Source: Collybia mongolica (lineage: Eukaryota; Basidiomycota; Agaricomycetes; Agaricales; Clitocybaceae). Taken from it: a DNA stretch of 64,000 nucleotides. The stretch is taken from positions 4,030,001 to 4,094,000 of the forward strand of contig JAAXNY010000005.1 in assembly GCA_013420905.1 (NCBI GenBank), in the 5' to 3' direction. The notes beneath the pieces were generated by a model. That model saw only the letters and a list, made by a program, of their open reading frames with translations, did no database searches and was not told where the DNA came from. How positions within the stretch are numbered: the stretch's first letter is position 1; each line of letters opens with the position of its first letter. Below, in pieces: positions 38,081 to 50,384 of this stretch. A program made the position numbers and the translations under genes.

Positions 38081-38373
38081 CGGCGCCTAGGGGGTTGAAG
38101 ATGGAGGGCCAGGTGGATGAAAGGTTCCGACGCTTGTCATGCCTCTCACGATAGTCATGGTCGATGGCAACAGCTGAATCTTTTGACTTTGGTGCGATCA
38201 AGGTTTGAACAGGTACATATATAAGCGGGAAAATTTGCTATCATCGGTATGGCACATGTCAAACTCTTCAATGATGGGTACGTAACCCAACATTGGTAGA
38301 CATTTGGTTTTAGGTATGAGGATGGTTATAAGGACTTTAAATGGTTGGAATAGATAAGATCGTCATCCTTCTA

Positions 38374-39243
38374 TTACCAGACAAAGGGAATCAACCTCCA
38401 TCTTACTCGTTTCTTGTATTTTGCGTAGTCTGGTCCAATTTTGGGATTATCGAGGAGACATTGTTCCTATATTCTTCATTAGCACACAGAATAAAGGACA
38501 GATAGGAAAAATGCAGGTCGATTGGGGGGGGGGAGGGGAATGGTAACACACAAACCTCAATAGGAATTTTAATAGCAAATGCTGTTGCGGTGATACCCAT
38601 TGCAATCAATGGGACGAGGGACCAAAACATCAGACTGAAAAAGGCTTGTTGGGTGAGCACCAGGCTAAGCATGTTGAGCATGAGATATGTACGATACAAG
38701 TAAACGAAGACTGGCGTACAGATATCCGGGGTGCCTGATAAGGGCATATGGACCAGTGGAAACAATGCTCGATTTTTCACGAACCTAATGCACGTCCATG
38801 AGTTCGCCGACGTAAACAATCCTCGAATAAGATAGACTCACCCCAAGGTAATGCCACTGTTTCCCCAGGTGTTTGAAAATAATTCCTAGGAATTCTGATA
38901 GTCCCACAGTTGCAAGGCAAGCAGCGATTCGAACCCAAGGCTCGTTATCCCCAACATCGAGGGGGAGTTTCCAATTCGCAAGCCATTCCGGCTGGGCCAA
39001 CCCATTTACCAACACAATAAGAATATAAAGTGGTGGTGGGAGGATGATAGCGACCCCATGAATTGGGGTCACTATACGCCCTATCAGAGATATGGGGAGA
39101 GAAGAAGGAATGACTGCTCCCCCTTCAGACTCTGCAACTTTTGCAACCTTCTTTGATTCACGGATTTGGGCATAGATATGAGAGAGGGTGGTAAGGCAAA
39201 CGATGAGTTCGAGGGTTTGAGCTTGAGTTAGAGGGAATGACAT
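38374..39243 (-). CDS. Isoprenylcysteine carboxyl methyltransferase family protein
   Basis: Family members (Ste14/ICMT) methylate the C-terminal prenylcysteine of Ras, a-factor-type pheromones and others at the ER membrane. The start at 39243 gives LTQAQTLELIVCLTTLSHIYAQ and further hydrophobic helices (GVAIILPPPLYILIVLVNGL, RIAACLATVGLSEFLGIIF). After an intron the sequence has VREKSSIVSTGPYALIRHPGYL, the methyl-donor binding signature. Another intron leads to LVLTQQAFFSLMFWSLVPL and to the paired end IPIE|EQCLLDNPKIGPDYAKYKK and a final RLIPFVW, as in this family. Fungi often have several ICMT paralogues, so I do not assign it as the STE14 orthologue itself. Confidence 0.82.
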
Positions 39244-39715
39244 GGTCGTATGTGTGGTGTGGTGTGGTGAAGTGCTGCGGTCGGGTTCATTTTAAGCTGG
39301 CTGCGCACGACTGGGAAGGTCCTTGTCCTTGGCGATGCTATTAAATTAGAATGATTGGAAATGGTCAAGTTTTACCCAAGGAAAATATGACGTATGTGGA
39401 GAAATACTTCCGTGATATATGTATGGAACCATCGTCTCAAAGTTATACGCAGAAAATACGAGGTCGTATATCCGGAAAATGAAACGTGGTTGAACTCCTT
39501 GTGACACGGAAAACGATAGATTGACGCGGTGGCTGTATGACCAACTTGCAAGTCGTAACATGCAATGCTCAAGGCGCTAAATCCGCTACACTGGGACCCA
39601 TTGTGATCAGTCTTTGTTCCCCTCTGCTTCCTCAGAAACACTGCGCAGAAGGAAAGAATTATGGTATCTAAAACAATATTCCACCATGGAAAAAGGCCTA
39701 AAGGTAAAGCGAGCA
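39244..39715. other. Intergenic region ICMT to VPS41
   Basis: 472 bp between two minus-strand genes: the ICMT promoter and the VPS41 3' UTR. Open frames on the minus strand here run on from VPS41 sequence in wrong frames. Confidence 0.5.
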
Positions 39716-42700
39716 TCATGTCCGTAGCCCCTCGCTCTTCTTGTGACATACAGGACAACCTTGCCTGATTCGTGAACGGACGACGGATTCGCTGATGACC
39801 GCTGAGTCAAACATGATGTATCGGTCGTAAGCAGGAGACTTACAAAGCAATCTTGCCGCTGACGCCGACATTAATAGGTTTGCCCATTCCTATGCCGCGT
39901 AGAACAGGGTCAAGCTGTACGGGAAGATTTTCTCCACCATTGACGCAGCCTGCGTGGACCACGTGGCGACACAGAAATAGAATAACAAGGGATTGTGGAT
40001 TGTCCTGTAACGAACGTGAACATATTGGGCATACAACACTCGCTGGATACACTCTTGTGAGTTGTTTTTTTGCGATTGGAGATTTGACTGCTCGTCACCT
40101 GTCAGGAAGAATCCACCCGTTTGATTTTTCTGCAACGTCCGACATAGGTCTGAACTATCGCCATTCATGATGGTTTGACACCCCTCGAGCAACGAGATTT
40201 GCAGGTGGAAGTCTTGAAGAATCTTTATGAGTGCCTCTTTGAGGCCAGGAATCTCCAACCCGTTCTTGATGCGACGAATAAGACGAATCGGGCTAATCTC
40301 TACACCGACGTTCTCCAGTAACCCGCGAATAAAGGCTAGCATCTGACATCAACCAACCATAAACACGCAAGAACTATGTGACTGACCTGGCCGCGTTTCT
40401 GAGTACTTGAGAAGATCCTCCCAGAGGTCATCATCACCTTGCTCTTTAGCGAACTCAATAGCCTAGTGGTACAGATGAATTCGTTGTGCAAGGGATTTGT
40501 AGAGGATGTACCCACCCGGTGAACATCCCCAAGGCGTTCAATGATAAGTGTCAATGCTTGCTTGTTATTACCCATGCGGCCCAAAAGGAAAACCATCTCT
40601 AGAACTAAGTCTCGCTCTTTACACACTTTGTACGCCTGAGATTTGGTTAATATATGGACAGCAGAAATATAAGTGTGAAAGCTACCATCTCTAGGTTGTA
40701 GTAGTTACTTGCCCGCAAGAAATCAATCAAGCGAGGTGTAGCATACTCAGCATATAGTTTCACCTACACATATGTTATTAGTATCAACGCGCGATTGATG
40801 TTACAGAAAGGCATACGTGAAGGTCAGCAAAATTAGCCACAAGTTGCGGGTCTTTTTGGACAACCAATGCGTCGAGATAGAGAAACAGATAGTACGGGCT
40901 GCTTTCCAACTGTTGCACGACACGTCTGATCTGAATTTGGGTGCCTCAGAAATCATAAGGCGGTATTGATCAGGGATGGGAACGTACAGGTATGGAGTGG
41001 ATGTTGTCCACAAGCAGCGTAATTGCATCACTCTTGCCTTCATTTGTTTCCTTACCCTCCTTTTTACGCTGCTTCATGAGTTCGTCGTCAAACTGGACGA
41101 GCAATAGCACTTGATCCCGGACATCGGTGAATAGATTATTCTCCCGAATCAAGTCGAACACATTGGGTCGTCTGAGCCTCAGGAAATACGGTAGGGCTTT
41201 TCCAGGTTGCCGATTGGCAGTGTACCTAGGGATGTTCACACGAGAGTAAAAAGCAGAAGAGTCGGCGAAACTCACAGCTCTGCCAAGCACTCCATTAGTA
41301 TTTTTGAACTTGGGCTCGATGATATTGTAGATGATGACGAGGCGGCCTTGTCCAGTTCCGATCGCACAGCAACGATAACGGCAGCAATATCGTAGATTTC
41401 CCTTGGCCATTCTTTAACCGTCTGGAGCAACGCCTATTATAGTCATGAGCAACTTGGAAATACGAAGAAATTCAGGAAATGTACATTTCGGTCATGCGTA
41501 AGGAAGTACGCGAGCATCATTTCGTAAACCAGGTGGTCAAGTCGCGGAGCCTCCGTTGGGACATAGGGTATCACAGCCTTAGGTTTCGGTTATGAGAAGG
41601 GGGAGGAACAATTTGTAGGAAGACTTGTACCTGCAGTTCATGTTTCTCTGCGAACACGAAGATCCAGTCTTCCCAACGCTTTGAGTCATGCCCGCAGACT
41701 TTTGGGCATAGCTTGGCCGCCTTAGTAAAGTCCCCTGCCATATCGTTAGGATTGAGATATAGGCGCATGTTCGATCACACTAACCTTCGCTGACCAAGTG
41801 TTCGATATATCGTTGGCCGATATCCGTAGCATTCAAAGTGGCTTCACCTTCGACCACAGGCCCAACCGCTTCAAGCCGCTCAACTTCTTCCAACGCTTCC
41901 TCGTATCGCTTTCGCTCAACTAGCCAAGCAATGTGGTCCCTTCGGTCCCTTGGTTTCACCAGAACGACATCCCTAGGACTCAAGACAACGTAGCTACGCC
42001 CTTCATCCGATACTGCATTGCTATCGACGTCTGCCAAGACATAGTCATTGCATCCCCACAGATGGAAGTCTGTTATACTCAGAGCGTCCGCAGCAAGTTC
42101 TTCACCTGCACGTGAGATGATGCGAAGCTCCGGGCGTTCTGCGGCCTTTCGGGCTTGTTGAGCACGATCGTCGGTTCTTTCATTGACAAAAGTATCAGGA
42201 GGGGTGTACGCGACTATCAGGAATGATGTCAAAGCCTTTGGAGGCGGGATAGACGATATGCTTGACGCGTCATTGATCAACGCTGTGGAAGGAGGAGATT
42301 TCGGGAATGCCGGTGCGTGAGGGATAACACCAGCAATCATGCAATCCAGCTGAAACACAGCAGTGATTTCAACAAGTAGTGGAGGAAGGTTGGCTGTGGC
42401 AGCATTTGTCGTTGTTCGAGGACGGGCTCGAATTCGGGCTACCTTGATGTGGTCGGCCCATGCAATGAGGAGTGTAGAGTCATCCTGCCATTGAAGCGTG
42501 CACTTGAAAAGGTCAGCCCTGGGGCTGTCCGCTGGGCGGTCGATGAAGGTAATGCGCGTTTGAGAGACATGATCATAGATTTTTACGCCCTGTGGAACTG
42601 AAGTCTCAGTGTCAATTTCAGGGCGGAAAGGTTAGGCATACGAGATCATTGGCCCACGCAATCAGTCTCCCCCGCCATCGAACCTGCCAAATTGCGCCTT

Positions 42701-43482
42701 CTCCAGTGTGCAAATTGGTTTCCTTGTGTCCCAACCACCCCTTCTCGCGAAGAATCAATGTTCCAGCAAGACCTCCGCAAACAAAAGCCCTGGTGCTGCG
42801 CTTGGCAAAGTTGGGTTCGAGGGCGACTGTGCGCATGGGTCGTTTCATGTCAAAGGAGTATGATTCTGGCGTTGATAGGGAATGTATGACGACCTGTCCT
42901 GAGAGTCGTGTGTGAGAAGACAACCATCGGGAAGTCTTGAAAAGCTCACCATCTATGGAAGCAGTAGCTACGAAATCGCCCGTAGCATCTACGGATATAT
43001 CAACGATGGAGGCGAGATGTGGTTTATAGGACTTGAGTCGTTTCCCAGTTAGATCCAGAACATGAACGATTCCACCATGTGTCCCGAGCGCCTATTTTTT
43101 CCCGGGTTGAGAGTTCGACTATACTCGTGATACGACGGCCCATACACACCATCGACTTGTTTGCTATTACCAGAGCTGAGCCAGTGTCCTTCTTCAGCAA
43201 GTCCGGCAACGCGCCTCCGATGCGTTCATACTTTAGCGCAGGTTCTTCATCGTCATCTTCCTCTTCCTCCTCTTCGGAGTCGTCTTCATCTTCCCCGTCA
43301 CCTTCCTCTTCGGATTCGTATGTATCTTCGCTGCTTGACTCTCCGTGATCCCTCAAATGGTGTCGACGGCCCCTGGGCTCATCTTCGTCATTCGACTCAG
43401 CTGGGCTATCGGTTATACAAAGGTCATGCTGCTTCTCGCCTTCCTCTAAGTGTCCGTTACCACTGTGGGACGGTGTCGTCAT
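39716..43482 (-). CDS. VPS41: HOPS subunit Vps41
   Basis: Component of the HOPS tethering complex at the vacuole, also involved in AP-3 traffic. The ATG at 43482 starts an acidic, disordered lead (SEEEEEEDDDEEPALKYERI). A WD40-type propeller follows: HGGIVHVLDLTGKRLKSY, ISVDATGDFVATASIDGQVV, VALEPNFAKRSTRAFVCGG and ARIRARP. The middle is alpha-solenoid with clathrin-repeat character, for example RDHIAWLVERKRYEEALEEV and LVLEMVFLLGRMGNNKQAL. The C-terminal RING-H2 starts VVCPICSRSLQD and FLCRHVVHAGC. A last intron, donor GTAAGT near 39844, leads to SVVRSRIRQGCPVCHKK and the stop at 39716, completing the RING. Without that intron the ring would be cut off. More than ten introns; not all were placed. 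Confidence 0.9.
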
Positions 43483-44086
43483 GCGGGAGGATCATTGACT
43501 GGCAATTGAGGCAGCAAGCTCAAGTTGAGGCCTGGACAGCAATGATAATACCCGTGGGAAAAATACACCCTCGAATCCTCAAGAGCCCCAACATGGTACT
43601 TACGTCTAAGGTTGAAAACCGAAGAAAAAGGATCGTTCCTTCTATGTCTAAGGTTGGCGTCTATCGACTCATCATGCCTTTTGATAACACTCAGTAGTGG
43701 CTGCCTCGGGTGGCAAATTCGCGGCTCCCCTCACGTACTCCTACCCTGGGTGTTCTTATACAATATTGTCCATGACTTCAGACGTTCCATCGATAGAGTG
43801 GTCACGAACTTGAAGGGAGACAATGGGAGCTGTTTTACTTATGGGCGCCGTTCTATTTTATCCTGACAAGTTCACCGCACGACCCTCTGGAGTTCGATCC
43901 AAGTTATGCCACTGTCCTAGTGATCCGCAAGCCGGACCCCCGGCCTTTATTTCCATCCAACTAAAAAGGTAAATATACGTCCAACAACACCTCCCCAAAT
44001 CTTACCACCAAACAACTAGCCAACGTACAAGATCCAGCCATAACTTTAGCGATTTTCCACACTGAGCCGTCGCTCTATTGATATTG
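43483..44086. other. Divergent intergenic region VPS41 / caspase-like gene
   Basis: About 600 bp of promoter space. A tRNA B-box-like string near 43903-43915 lacks a matching A box or cloverleaf. No gene supported. Confidence 0.45.
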
Positions 44087-45261
44087 ATGTTGGATCTGAG
44101 GCCTAACCCGCTACCCGTCCCACCCGGATCTCTTGTAAGTACCCCTTCGAGTTATGGATACAACACTTTAATCCCTAATCATTTTTCATATATAAGTACA
44201 CGAAACACTCATGAATACTCTTCGCAATTCACCCGACTCGAATTCGGACACCGGCTCCTTCCCACACAGCGCAGGAACAGCCCCAGTCCCCACTCATCCC
44301 AGGTCGCCGAGGAGATAAACGCGCAAGAGGCACTTGCAAACATTCTTGGCAACTCGCCCAGCTCAAATCCGGACATTCGCACCTTCCACACAGTACAGGA
44401 ACAACCCCAGTCCCCCCCCCCCCCCAGCTCGCCGCTCTCCCAAAACATCGAGGACACACGTATTTTATGGGACTTCATATGGGCCCAAGGGTTCCCCGCT
44501 ACGAAAGTGCTCGAAGTAGCTGAGGACAGAGTCTGTTTAAATCTGAATACAACGCGACACCAGATGATAGATGCTCTTCACACTCAATTTAAGAGGACGG
44601 AACAAGGAGATGCGCTTTTTTCCTACTACACTGGCCGTGGTGCATCGTACGCACTCTATGACACAGAAAACAAACCCACTGGCCATTATATTGACGCGCT
44701 CTGCCCACCGGATCGCGGCTCACAGCTAGACGGAGCTACCATCCAGGTCATCAGCGATCGCGAATTAAACGCCATATTTTCGATTCATGCCATGCGTATC
44801 GGAGAAAACATCACCGTGATTCTTGATTGCACCTTAATTTGGGGTGGCGGCGGCGTATCTGGATAGGCTCAGCATGCATCATCCGCAAGCCTGAAGACAA
44901 TGGAAACTACAATGAACTTGGCATTCGCAGCGCTCAAGCACTCCACCACGGACTGGCCGAGATGCTTGCACAGGCGCAGGCCAACGATCGGATCGACTGG
45001 AAAGCTCTTGGCAAACTACCAACGGATTCAGATTGGCAAGCGAATATGGGTGCCTATGTTATGATCTCGTCCTCTCGGACTGGTGAGCGATCAAGGGAGG
45101 AATCTGGGAACGGGCTGTTGAAAGTCCTGGCATCTTTCCCGGGAAAGAACTTGACTTACCGGAACGTCTTGTGGAGTATTGTGGATGTTACTGTTCCCGA
45201 TGAGCAGCACCCTACACTCTTCGGTGATTACTCACATTCACGTTTCCTTCAGGTCGATTGA
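44087..45261 (+). pseudogene. Caspase-fold (peptidase C14) gene with frameshift and lost catalytic His
   Basis: Agaricomycetes carry many short caspase-domain proteins resembling metacaspases. The ATG at 44087 opens a Pro/Ser-rich lead, then helices (ILWDFIWAQGF, TTRHQMIDALHTQF) and the caspase strand ALFSYYTGRGASYALYD. In the family this loop reads GHG with the catalytic His; here it is Arg (CGT, 44636-44638). The next part fits well: IDALCPPDRG, VISDRELNAIFS and ITVILDC. Directly at the catalytic Cys loop (about 44828) the frame shifts, and the coherent protein continues in another frame from 44830. There it has AYVMISSSRTGERSREESGNG and LTYRNVLWSIVD, the expected C-terminal half. The upstream lead also contains a direct repeat out of frame. 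Both members of the catalytic dyad are therefore affected. I call it a pseudogene; a sequencing error could explain the frameshift but not the Arg. Confidence 0.75.
44220..44414 (+). repeat. Imperfect direct repeat in the caspase-like gene
   Basis: About 70 bp at 44220-44290 recur at 44345-44414, both containing CACACAG and GCCCCAGTCCCC-like strings (accccagtcccc in the second). The two copies differ by a single-base length change, so they are read in different frames. Confidence 0.7.
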
Positions 45262-45608
45262 ATTATTCGAGACTGCGAAGAGCCGCTTTAATATAGATGC
45301 TAGCTTTAACATCCCCGATATGTACAGTAATGTCTCAGTAGCCATCTCATAGCTCATTACGTGCGATTGCCCAGAATGGCATGATGCACATTGATAGTTG
45401 CAGTAAACCCCCCTCTGAATGAGACACGAAGAGAGAATCTCGTTTTACGAAATAGGAGATACGGACGTGGACCGAGTCCGTGGTTTATATACATGGTCAT
45501 CCATGTCACCTACCAGTGTGTAAAATACCTTTTCTTCTCTTGCGATAAAACATTTTTCGCATTGAGTCAGAAATTGTAAATCAAAAGGTAGGTTAACAGT
45601 ATGGACAG
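45262..45608. other. Convergent 3' region
   Basis: 347 bp between the ends of the caspase-like gene and CHS5. AT-rich, nothing else recognised. Confidence 0.5.
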
Positions 45609-47243
45609 TTAATTCAACGGAATATCCACTGTATCTCCAACTTCATCTTCCCCTTCATCAACTGAGTTGCTCGTCGACCTCTCCTTCTCCACAGGAGGGG
45701 GTGGTGGTACCTCTATACTTGACGGTGTGATGATAGTGGGTTGTACATGGCCGGTGGCAGATTCATCCAACTCGGCTGGTGGCGACCCCTTCTCCTTGGT
45801 GGGTATACTGGGAAGAACTGGGGATGACGATGGGCTTGGGAACCTGAAGTCGCGATTCATCTGGCCAGTGCGGCTCTTCCGCTTCGATTCCGTGCTCGTA
45901 AGGCTTGTCGAACGCTCCAGCTGGACATCCTCCGTTTCGGCATCCTCGGTCGACTCTTCGGGTGTTGGTTCAAAGGGAGCTGAGCGCGCTATGTTTTCTG
46001 GGCTTGTGGGTTGGTTGAGGAATGGCGAAACGCTGCTCGGAGGTGTTCCAGCCGAGCGGGATGGAGCCGGCATCGAGGCGCGATTAGACGATGATTTAGA
46101 TTGATTGGGTGGGGGGCTGGTGGGTGAGCGTGGAAGAGATGCTTGCGACATTGATTGGGGCCTTGTGAAAGGGGCGGAAGCCATTGGGGAGTTTGGCGTT
46201 GCGCCGAGGTAGTACGAGGCAATTGGAATCATCCTTTATAGATATTAAAATGAGAAGGTAAACAGGGGAATATCACTCACTTCTTCTCTGCGTGACAGGC
46301 CAGAATCCAATGTGGCTGGACGACAGGGATGCTGAGCTGCAATGCTCTTTGGTATTCAACACCTGGCGCGCCTCCTGTACCTCCTGTTGCTTGCGCCCCT
46401 GTGGGCGTGACAGCCGGCGTTGTGCAGACGAAATGAGTGGTATCGATCTGTATTTTATCGCTCCACTTGGCTCTCATCTCCCGCAGCGCAAGTTTCGCGT
46501 TCTCTAGCATTAGATTATCTTGAACATTACCGAAACAAACGGAGATTCCCGAAGTATCAGTCATAGTATGTGTACGAACGCGTATTAAATTCGAGGGGAA
46601 TGTTCCGGCAGTGGTGCGCAGCACCAATTGGAATGTGTATTCTGTGTTAAGCTCGAGGCCTGAGAGCTTGGTGGACGTGTTGGTCATCGGAGAGGGTATA
46701 GCAGCCAGACGTTGTCCATTCCGGTATATATCGAGGGTGCGTAGCTTCGAAGTTGCCAGTTGGATAGTGGGCCATTCGAGAGTGACGGAGGTTTGAGTGA
46801 CGTTTCGTAGCTGTCACAGAGGTTGAGCCTTTCGACATTTAGGATATACTAGACGTCGCACCTGAAGCTTTGGTGGCTCTGGAGAAGTTATACCAAATTC
46901 ATCCAAGATATCCTTTTGTAACGACCAGAATTCTGAGTCGCGTCTCTTTTCCTCTCCGTGATTCTGGTGCACTGCAATGTTGACGATTGACCCCGTTGTG
47001 GCTCCGGGAGGCAGTAATATGGAGGGAAACTCAATCAAGTGAGCTCTCTCCCCGAGCAAGATCTGTTGATACAAGCCAGCAATTCAGTCATGCAGTCCAG
47101 GAGAGTACTTGTTCGCTTACAGCCATCCCCGCATCTAGCCACACAAAACTGGTTAGACTCAAAGTAACGATGCGACAAAATGCAAGCGCACCAAGTTTCC
47201 CAACCGTAAAGGTAAAGCTGTCTGGAGATTTAGTTGTATGCAT
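45609..47243 (-). CDS. CHS5: Exomer scaffold Chs5
   Basis: Chs5 is the scaffold of exomer, which exports chitin synthase Chs3 and other cargo from the trans-Golgi. The ATG at 47243 starts MHTTKSPDSFTFTVGKL. An intron, a 14-nt exon encoding DAGMA, and another intron lead to ILLGERAHLIEFPSILLPPG, the Chs5 N-terminal domain. SIVNIAVHQNHGEEKRRDSE follows. A fibronectin type III domain has LRNVTQTSVTLEWPTI and LELNTEYTFQLVLRT. A BRCT domain follows with ISVCFGNV and IDTTHFVCTTP, ending VVQPHWILACHAEKK and, across an intron, MIPIASYYLGA. The remaining 200 residues are Ser/Pro/Glu-rich and disordered. Domain order and the N-terminal match make the call firm. It is divergent from CDK8 with 183 bp between start codons. 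Confidence 0.92.
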
Positions 47244-47426
47244 AGTAGTATAGGGCGTTGAGGAGTGCAATCATCAATGGAAAGCAATGCTATTGGATTG
47301 TAGTATATTCCCACGGGTGACGGATGAGTTGGGTCTGCAGGACCCTTGGCAGATCTGGATGCCAATTGTCGACAACCCACTGAAGAATGAACTGAAGATA
47401 GACCGAGTGATTGGCAACTCATTGCC

Positions 47427-49032
47427 ATGCTTGATGAAAGGGGGAACATTCTCCAGCATGACCCAATGCGCATATACCGTGCAAAACGTGACGCAGCTCG
47501 GAGGACCGTCACCTCCAAGTACTCCATCCTTGGGTTTATCTCATCGGGTACATACGGGCGCGTCTACAAAGCACAGAGCCTCGACGATGAAGGTAAAATA
47601 CACGCGATAAAGAAATTCAAACCGGACAAGGAAGGAGATGTTATAACGTACACGGGCATAAGCCAAAGCGCTATTCGAGAGATTGCAGTAAGCAAATTGT
47701 ATTTTTCTTCCAGTCTGTTTACTTATTTGCTGGTTCACCTACGTTAGTTAAATCGCGAGATCAACCACGAAAATATTGTCGCATTGAAGGAAGTCATCCT
47801 TGAGGACAAGTCTATATACATGGTCTTCGAGTATGCAGAACACGATTTTCTTGTAAGAACATCTTCATTTCTGCGTGATTTCGTCCAACTGAATCAAATG
47901 ATCCCAACAAGCAAGTCATACACCATCACTCGCAAACACTCCGTGCCCCAATTTCTAACGCATTCCTCAAGTCACTCATCTATCAGCTATTCAATGGCCT
48001 TATTTATCTACATTCTTGTCATATCCTGCATCGCGACCTCAAACCCGCCAATATCCTAATTACATCTAGCGGCGTAGTCAAGATCGGCGACCTTGGCTTG
48101 GCTCGATTGATATACCAGCCTCTCCAACCATTGTTTGCTGGTGACAAGGTTGTCGTCACCATCTGGTACCGTGCCCCAGAATTATTAATGGGCGCGAAAC
48201 ATTACAACAAAGCAATCGATTGCTGGGCCGTTGGTTGTGTAATGGCCGAGCTAGCCAGTCTTAGACCAATTTTTAAAGGCGAAGAAGCCAAACTCGATTC
48301 CAAGAAGAACGTTCCATTTCAACGCGATCAGTTGTTGAAAATCTTTGAAGTTCTAGGAACACCCGAGGGTCTGCATCATTGTCTCCTTTGCACTCGCGAG
48401 CTTATCATGTTATATAGAGAAGGACTGGCCTGGCGTTGTCGATATGCCAGAATATCAGAACATGAAACGGCTCGACCCGTGAGTCACGGCTCCCAGAGTT
48501 CGGCATCTTGACGGGATTAATTATCGGTCTCTTTCGCAGCTTCTCCAACCGCCTTTATGACTGGTGTCAGTCACGCATACGGACGCCGTTGGGTTATGAC
48601 CTTCTGCGTCAGCTCTTCGCATATGATCCCGACAACAGACTCACTGCCAAAGAAGCCCTCCAACATAAATGGTTTTACGAAGATCCGAAGCCCACATGGA
48701 AGTTAGTTGATTTTCGAACCCCAAAAGCAATGACAATCTCAGATTAACCTTCGATTTCCGCCCATAGCGTTTTCCACACCGTACCAGCACATCAAATACC
48801 CCCACACAGGCGTATAACACAAGACGAGGCACCATCTATGATGCCAGTCCCGGCGCATAATACTTCACATCAGGGAGGACATGGACATGCTGGTGTACCT
48901 TTTACTCAAACTCAATCAAAACCAGGAAGCACCGCAAGTTTCGCGAGTTTGAGCGGTGGCGGGCCGTACGGACAAGCAACGGGTGGTAACGGCGCGCACG
49001 GTTCTAGCAGAAAGAAGGCAAGGATGTTGTAA
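47427..49032 (+). CDS. SSN3: Mediator kinase CDK8 (Ssn3)
   Basis: Cyclin-C-dependent kinase of the Mediator kinase module, which modulates RNA polymerase II transcription. The ATG at 47427 is followed by a short lead. The glycine loop is [12 protein letters not shown] and the VAIK-type lysine is in [18 protein letters not shown] corresponds to the cyclin-binding helix, here with Ser where most CDKs have the PSTAIRE core, as expected for CDK8. The catalytic loop is [10 protein letters not shown], the metal-binding motif is DLG rather than DFG, and the activation segment reads [18 protein letters not shown], lacking the usual T-loop Thr. The family insert [15 protein letters not shown] clinches the identity. 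The C-terminus is Gly/His/Gln-rich and ends with RKKARML. Six exons are read, all with GT-AG introns. Confidence 0.93.
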
Positions 49033-50316
49033 CGCTCAGGTGTCCTCGGTTTATTGGGAGTGTCGTTTTGAATCTCGAGGTTTGTCCGAGCACATTTTTT
49101 TACCCCCCATCCAAATGTACGCCTAATCACAGCCTGCTAGCCGAAGAAGAGCATTGATAGTCACTTTGTCTGCTATTTGATTCCTCTTGGCTGTTCATAA
49201 ACTTATATGGTGTCGCGTAGAATGCTTAAGAGTTCGAGTGGTTAGTTTGTTCTTGTCTAGAATGACTTGCTTTGATACTAATGGGGACAAGGCAAACGAG
49301 GATTGCCAAGAGCAAAATTAAAGTCACTTGCAACCGCAAATCTCTTGGAAAAAAGCGCTGTCGTAACTCAATTGATGGTCTATGCAATCTGAGAGATCTT
49401 ATGACCACAAAATAACCGAATAATCATAGTCGGCCATCTCGGATAGCAGACACTATCACTCAATGCTCTGACATGTGGTACGAGTCGCTTGGCGGACAGA
49501 ACAGTGATGTTCTTCTTAATCTAACGGGGGCCGTTATTTATGGCATCGATGAACAGCATACGAACGAGCATATGTCTCCTTTTCAGTCCACTTCGAAAGC
49601 TCTTTCACTCTACACTTTTATTTAGTACATTGACGCGAACTTCAAGGGATACACATCTAGGCTGCTTTGAGTTCACCTTGCGAATGCTCTTCTTGAATGC
49701 GCTGTAAGTGAATCTCGGAGGCACGGAACTCTCAATGTTAACTCCGCCAGACCACAGCCCCGGTTGGCTGTAAGGTTACGTGTCATGTCTTTCTGCGACA
49801 TCGGAGAAGAGCTGCTACTATGTTCATCCCGCGAACCACCCGCTCAAATATCTCTGCGGCTACGCAATCACCTCCGACATTGATGGCTTCCATATCTTGG
49901 GCATGTCTTCGTGGTCTGTGGAGAATGCAACTTGCCCGTGACCCCAATGCTCCCCGCTACATGTGGTATCATAAATGCTTCGACAGATAAGCATAGTAAC
50001 ATCTATGAGCCACAAGCAATTCCGCCCAGCACGTTTAACTTCATCTACAGATCATATGTCGTTCGAATCAAGACGGCCAACACGATACAAGCCTTCCATA
50101 TTTGGCTCATACTTGACATTGCTGTTGCAGTCACCATCACGTCGACGGATAATTGAAAGTCAAGTACTTGCGTGCATGTGCTCGACATGATTCTCTTCAA
50201 CCCAAATGAGCACTGGCGCTTCGATTTGACCTAGTCTCGTCTTTGTGCTCCATGTGCTCTTTCTTCGCACCCGGATGGAACAAAGAGAATGCGAACAAAA
50301 CGCGTTTTTTTGGGGG
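49033..50316. other. 1.3-kb region between CDK8 and the M35 protease
   Basis: No gene supported. The short open frames at 49911-50190 have no recognisable motif. It probably holds the CDK8 3' UTR and distal promoter of the protease gene. Confidence 0.45.
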
Positions 50317-50323
50317 TATAAAA
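50317..50323 (+). promoter_or_regulatory. TATA box of the M35 protease gene
   Basis: TATAAAA preceded by a G run, 61 nt before the start codon, a spacing typical of strongly expressed fungal genes. Confidence 0.7.
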
Positions 50324-50384
50324 GGTTGTCCAGTTTTTAAAGTAACATCAAGGTCTTCAGAACTCGTCCAGTCTAATCATCGCA

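Noticed and set aside
43220..43330. TCC/TCT-rich tract on the plus strand, possible regulatory polypyrimidine region
   Set aside because: It is the acidic Glu/Asp-rich lead of VPS41 read on the other strand.
43890..43930. B-box-like string suggesting a tRNA gene
   Set aside because: No matching A box at the right distance, no acceptor-stem complementarity and no cloverleaf can be drawn.
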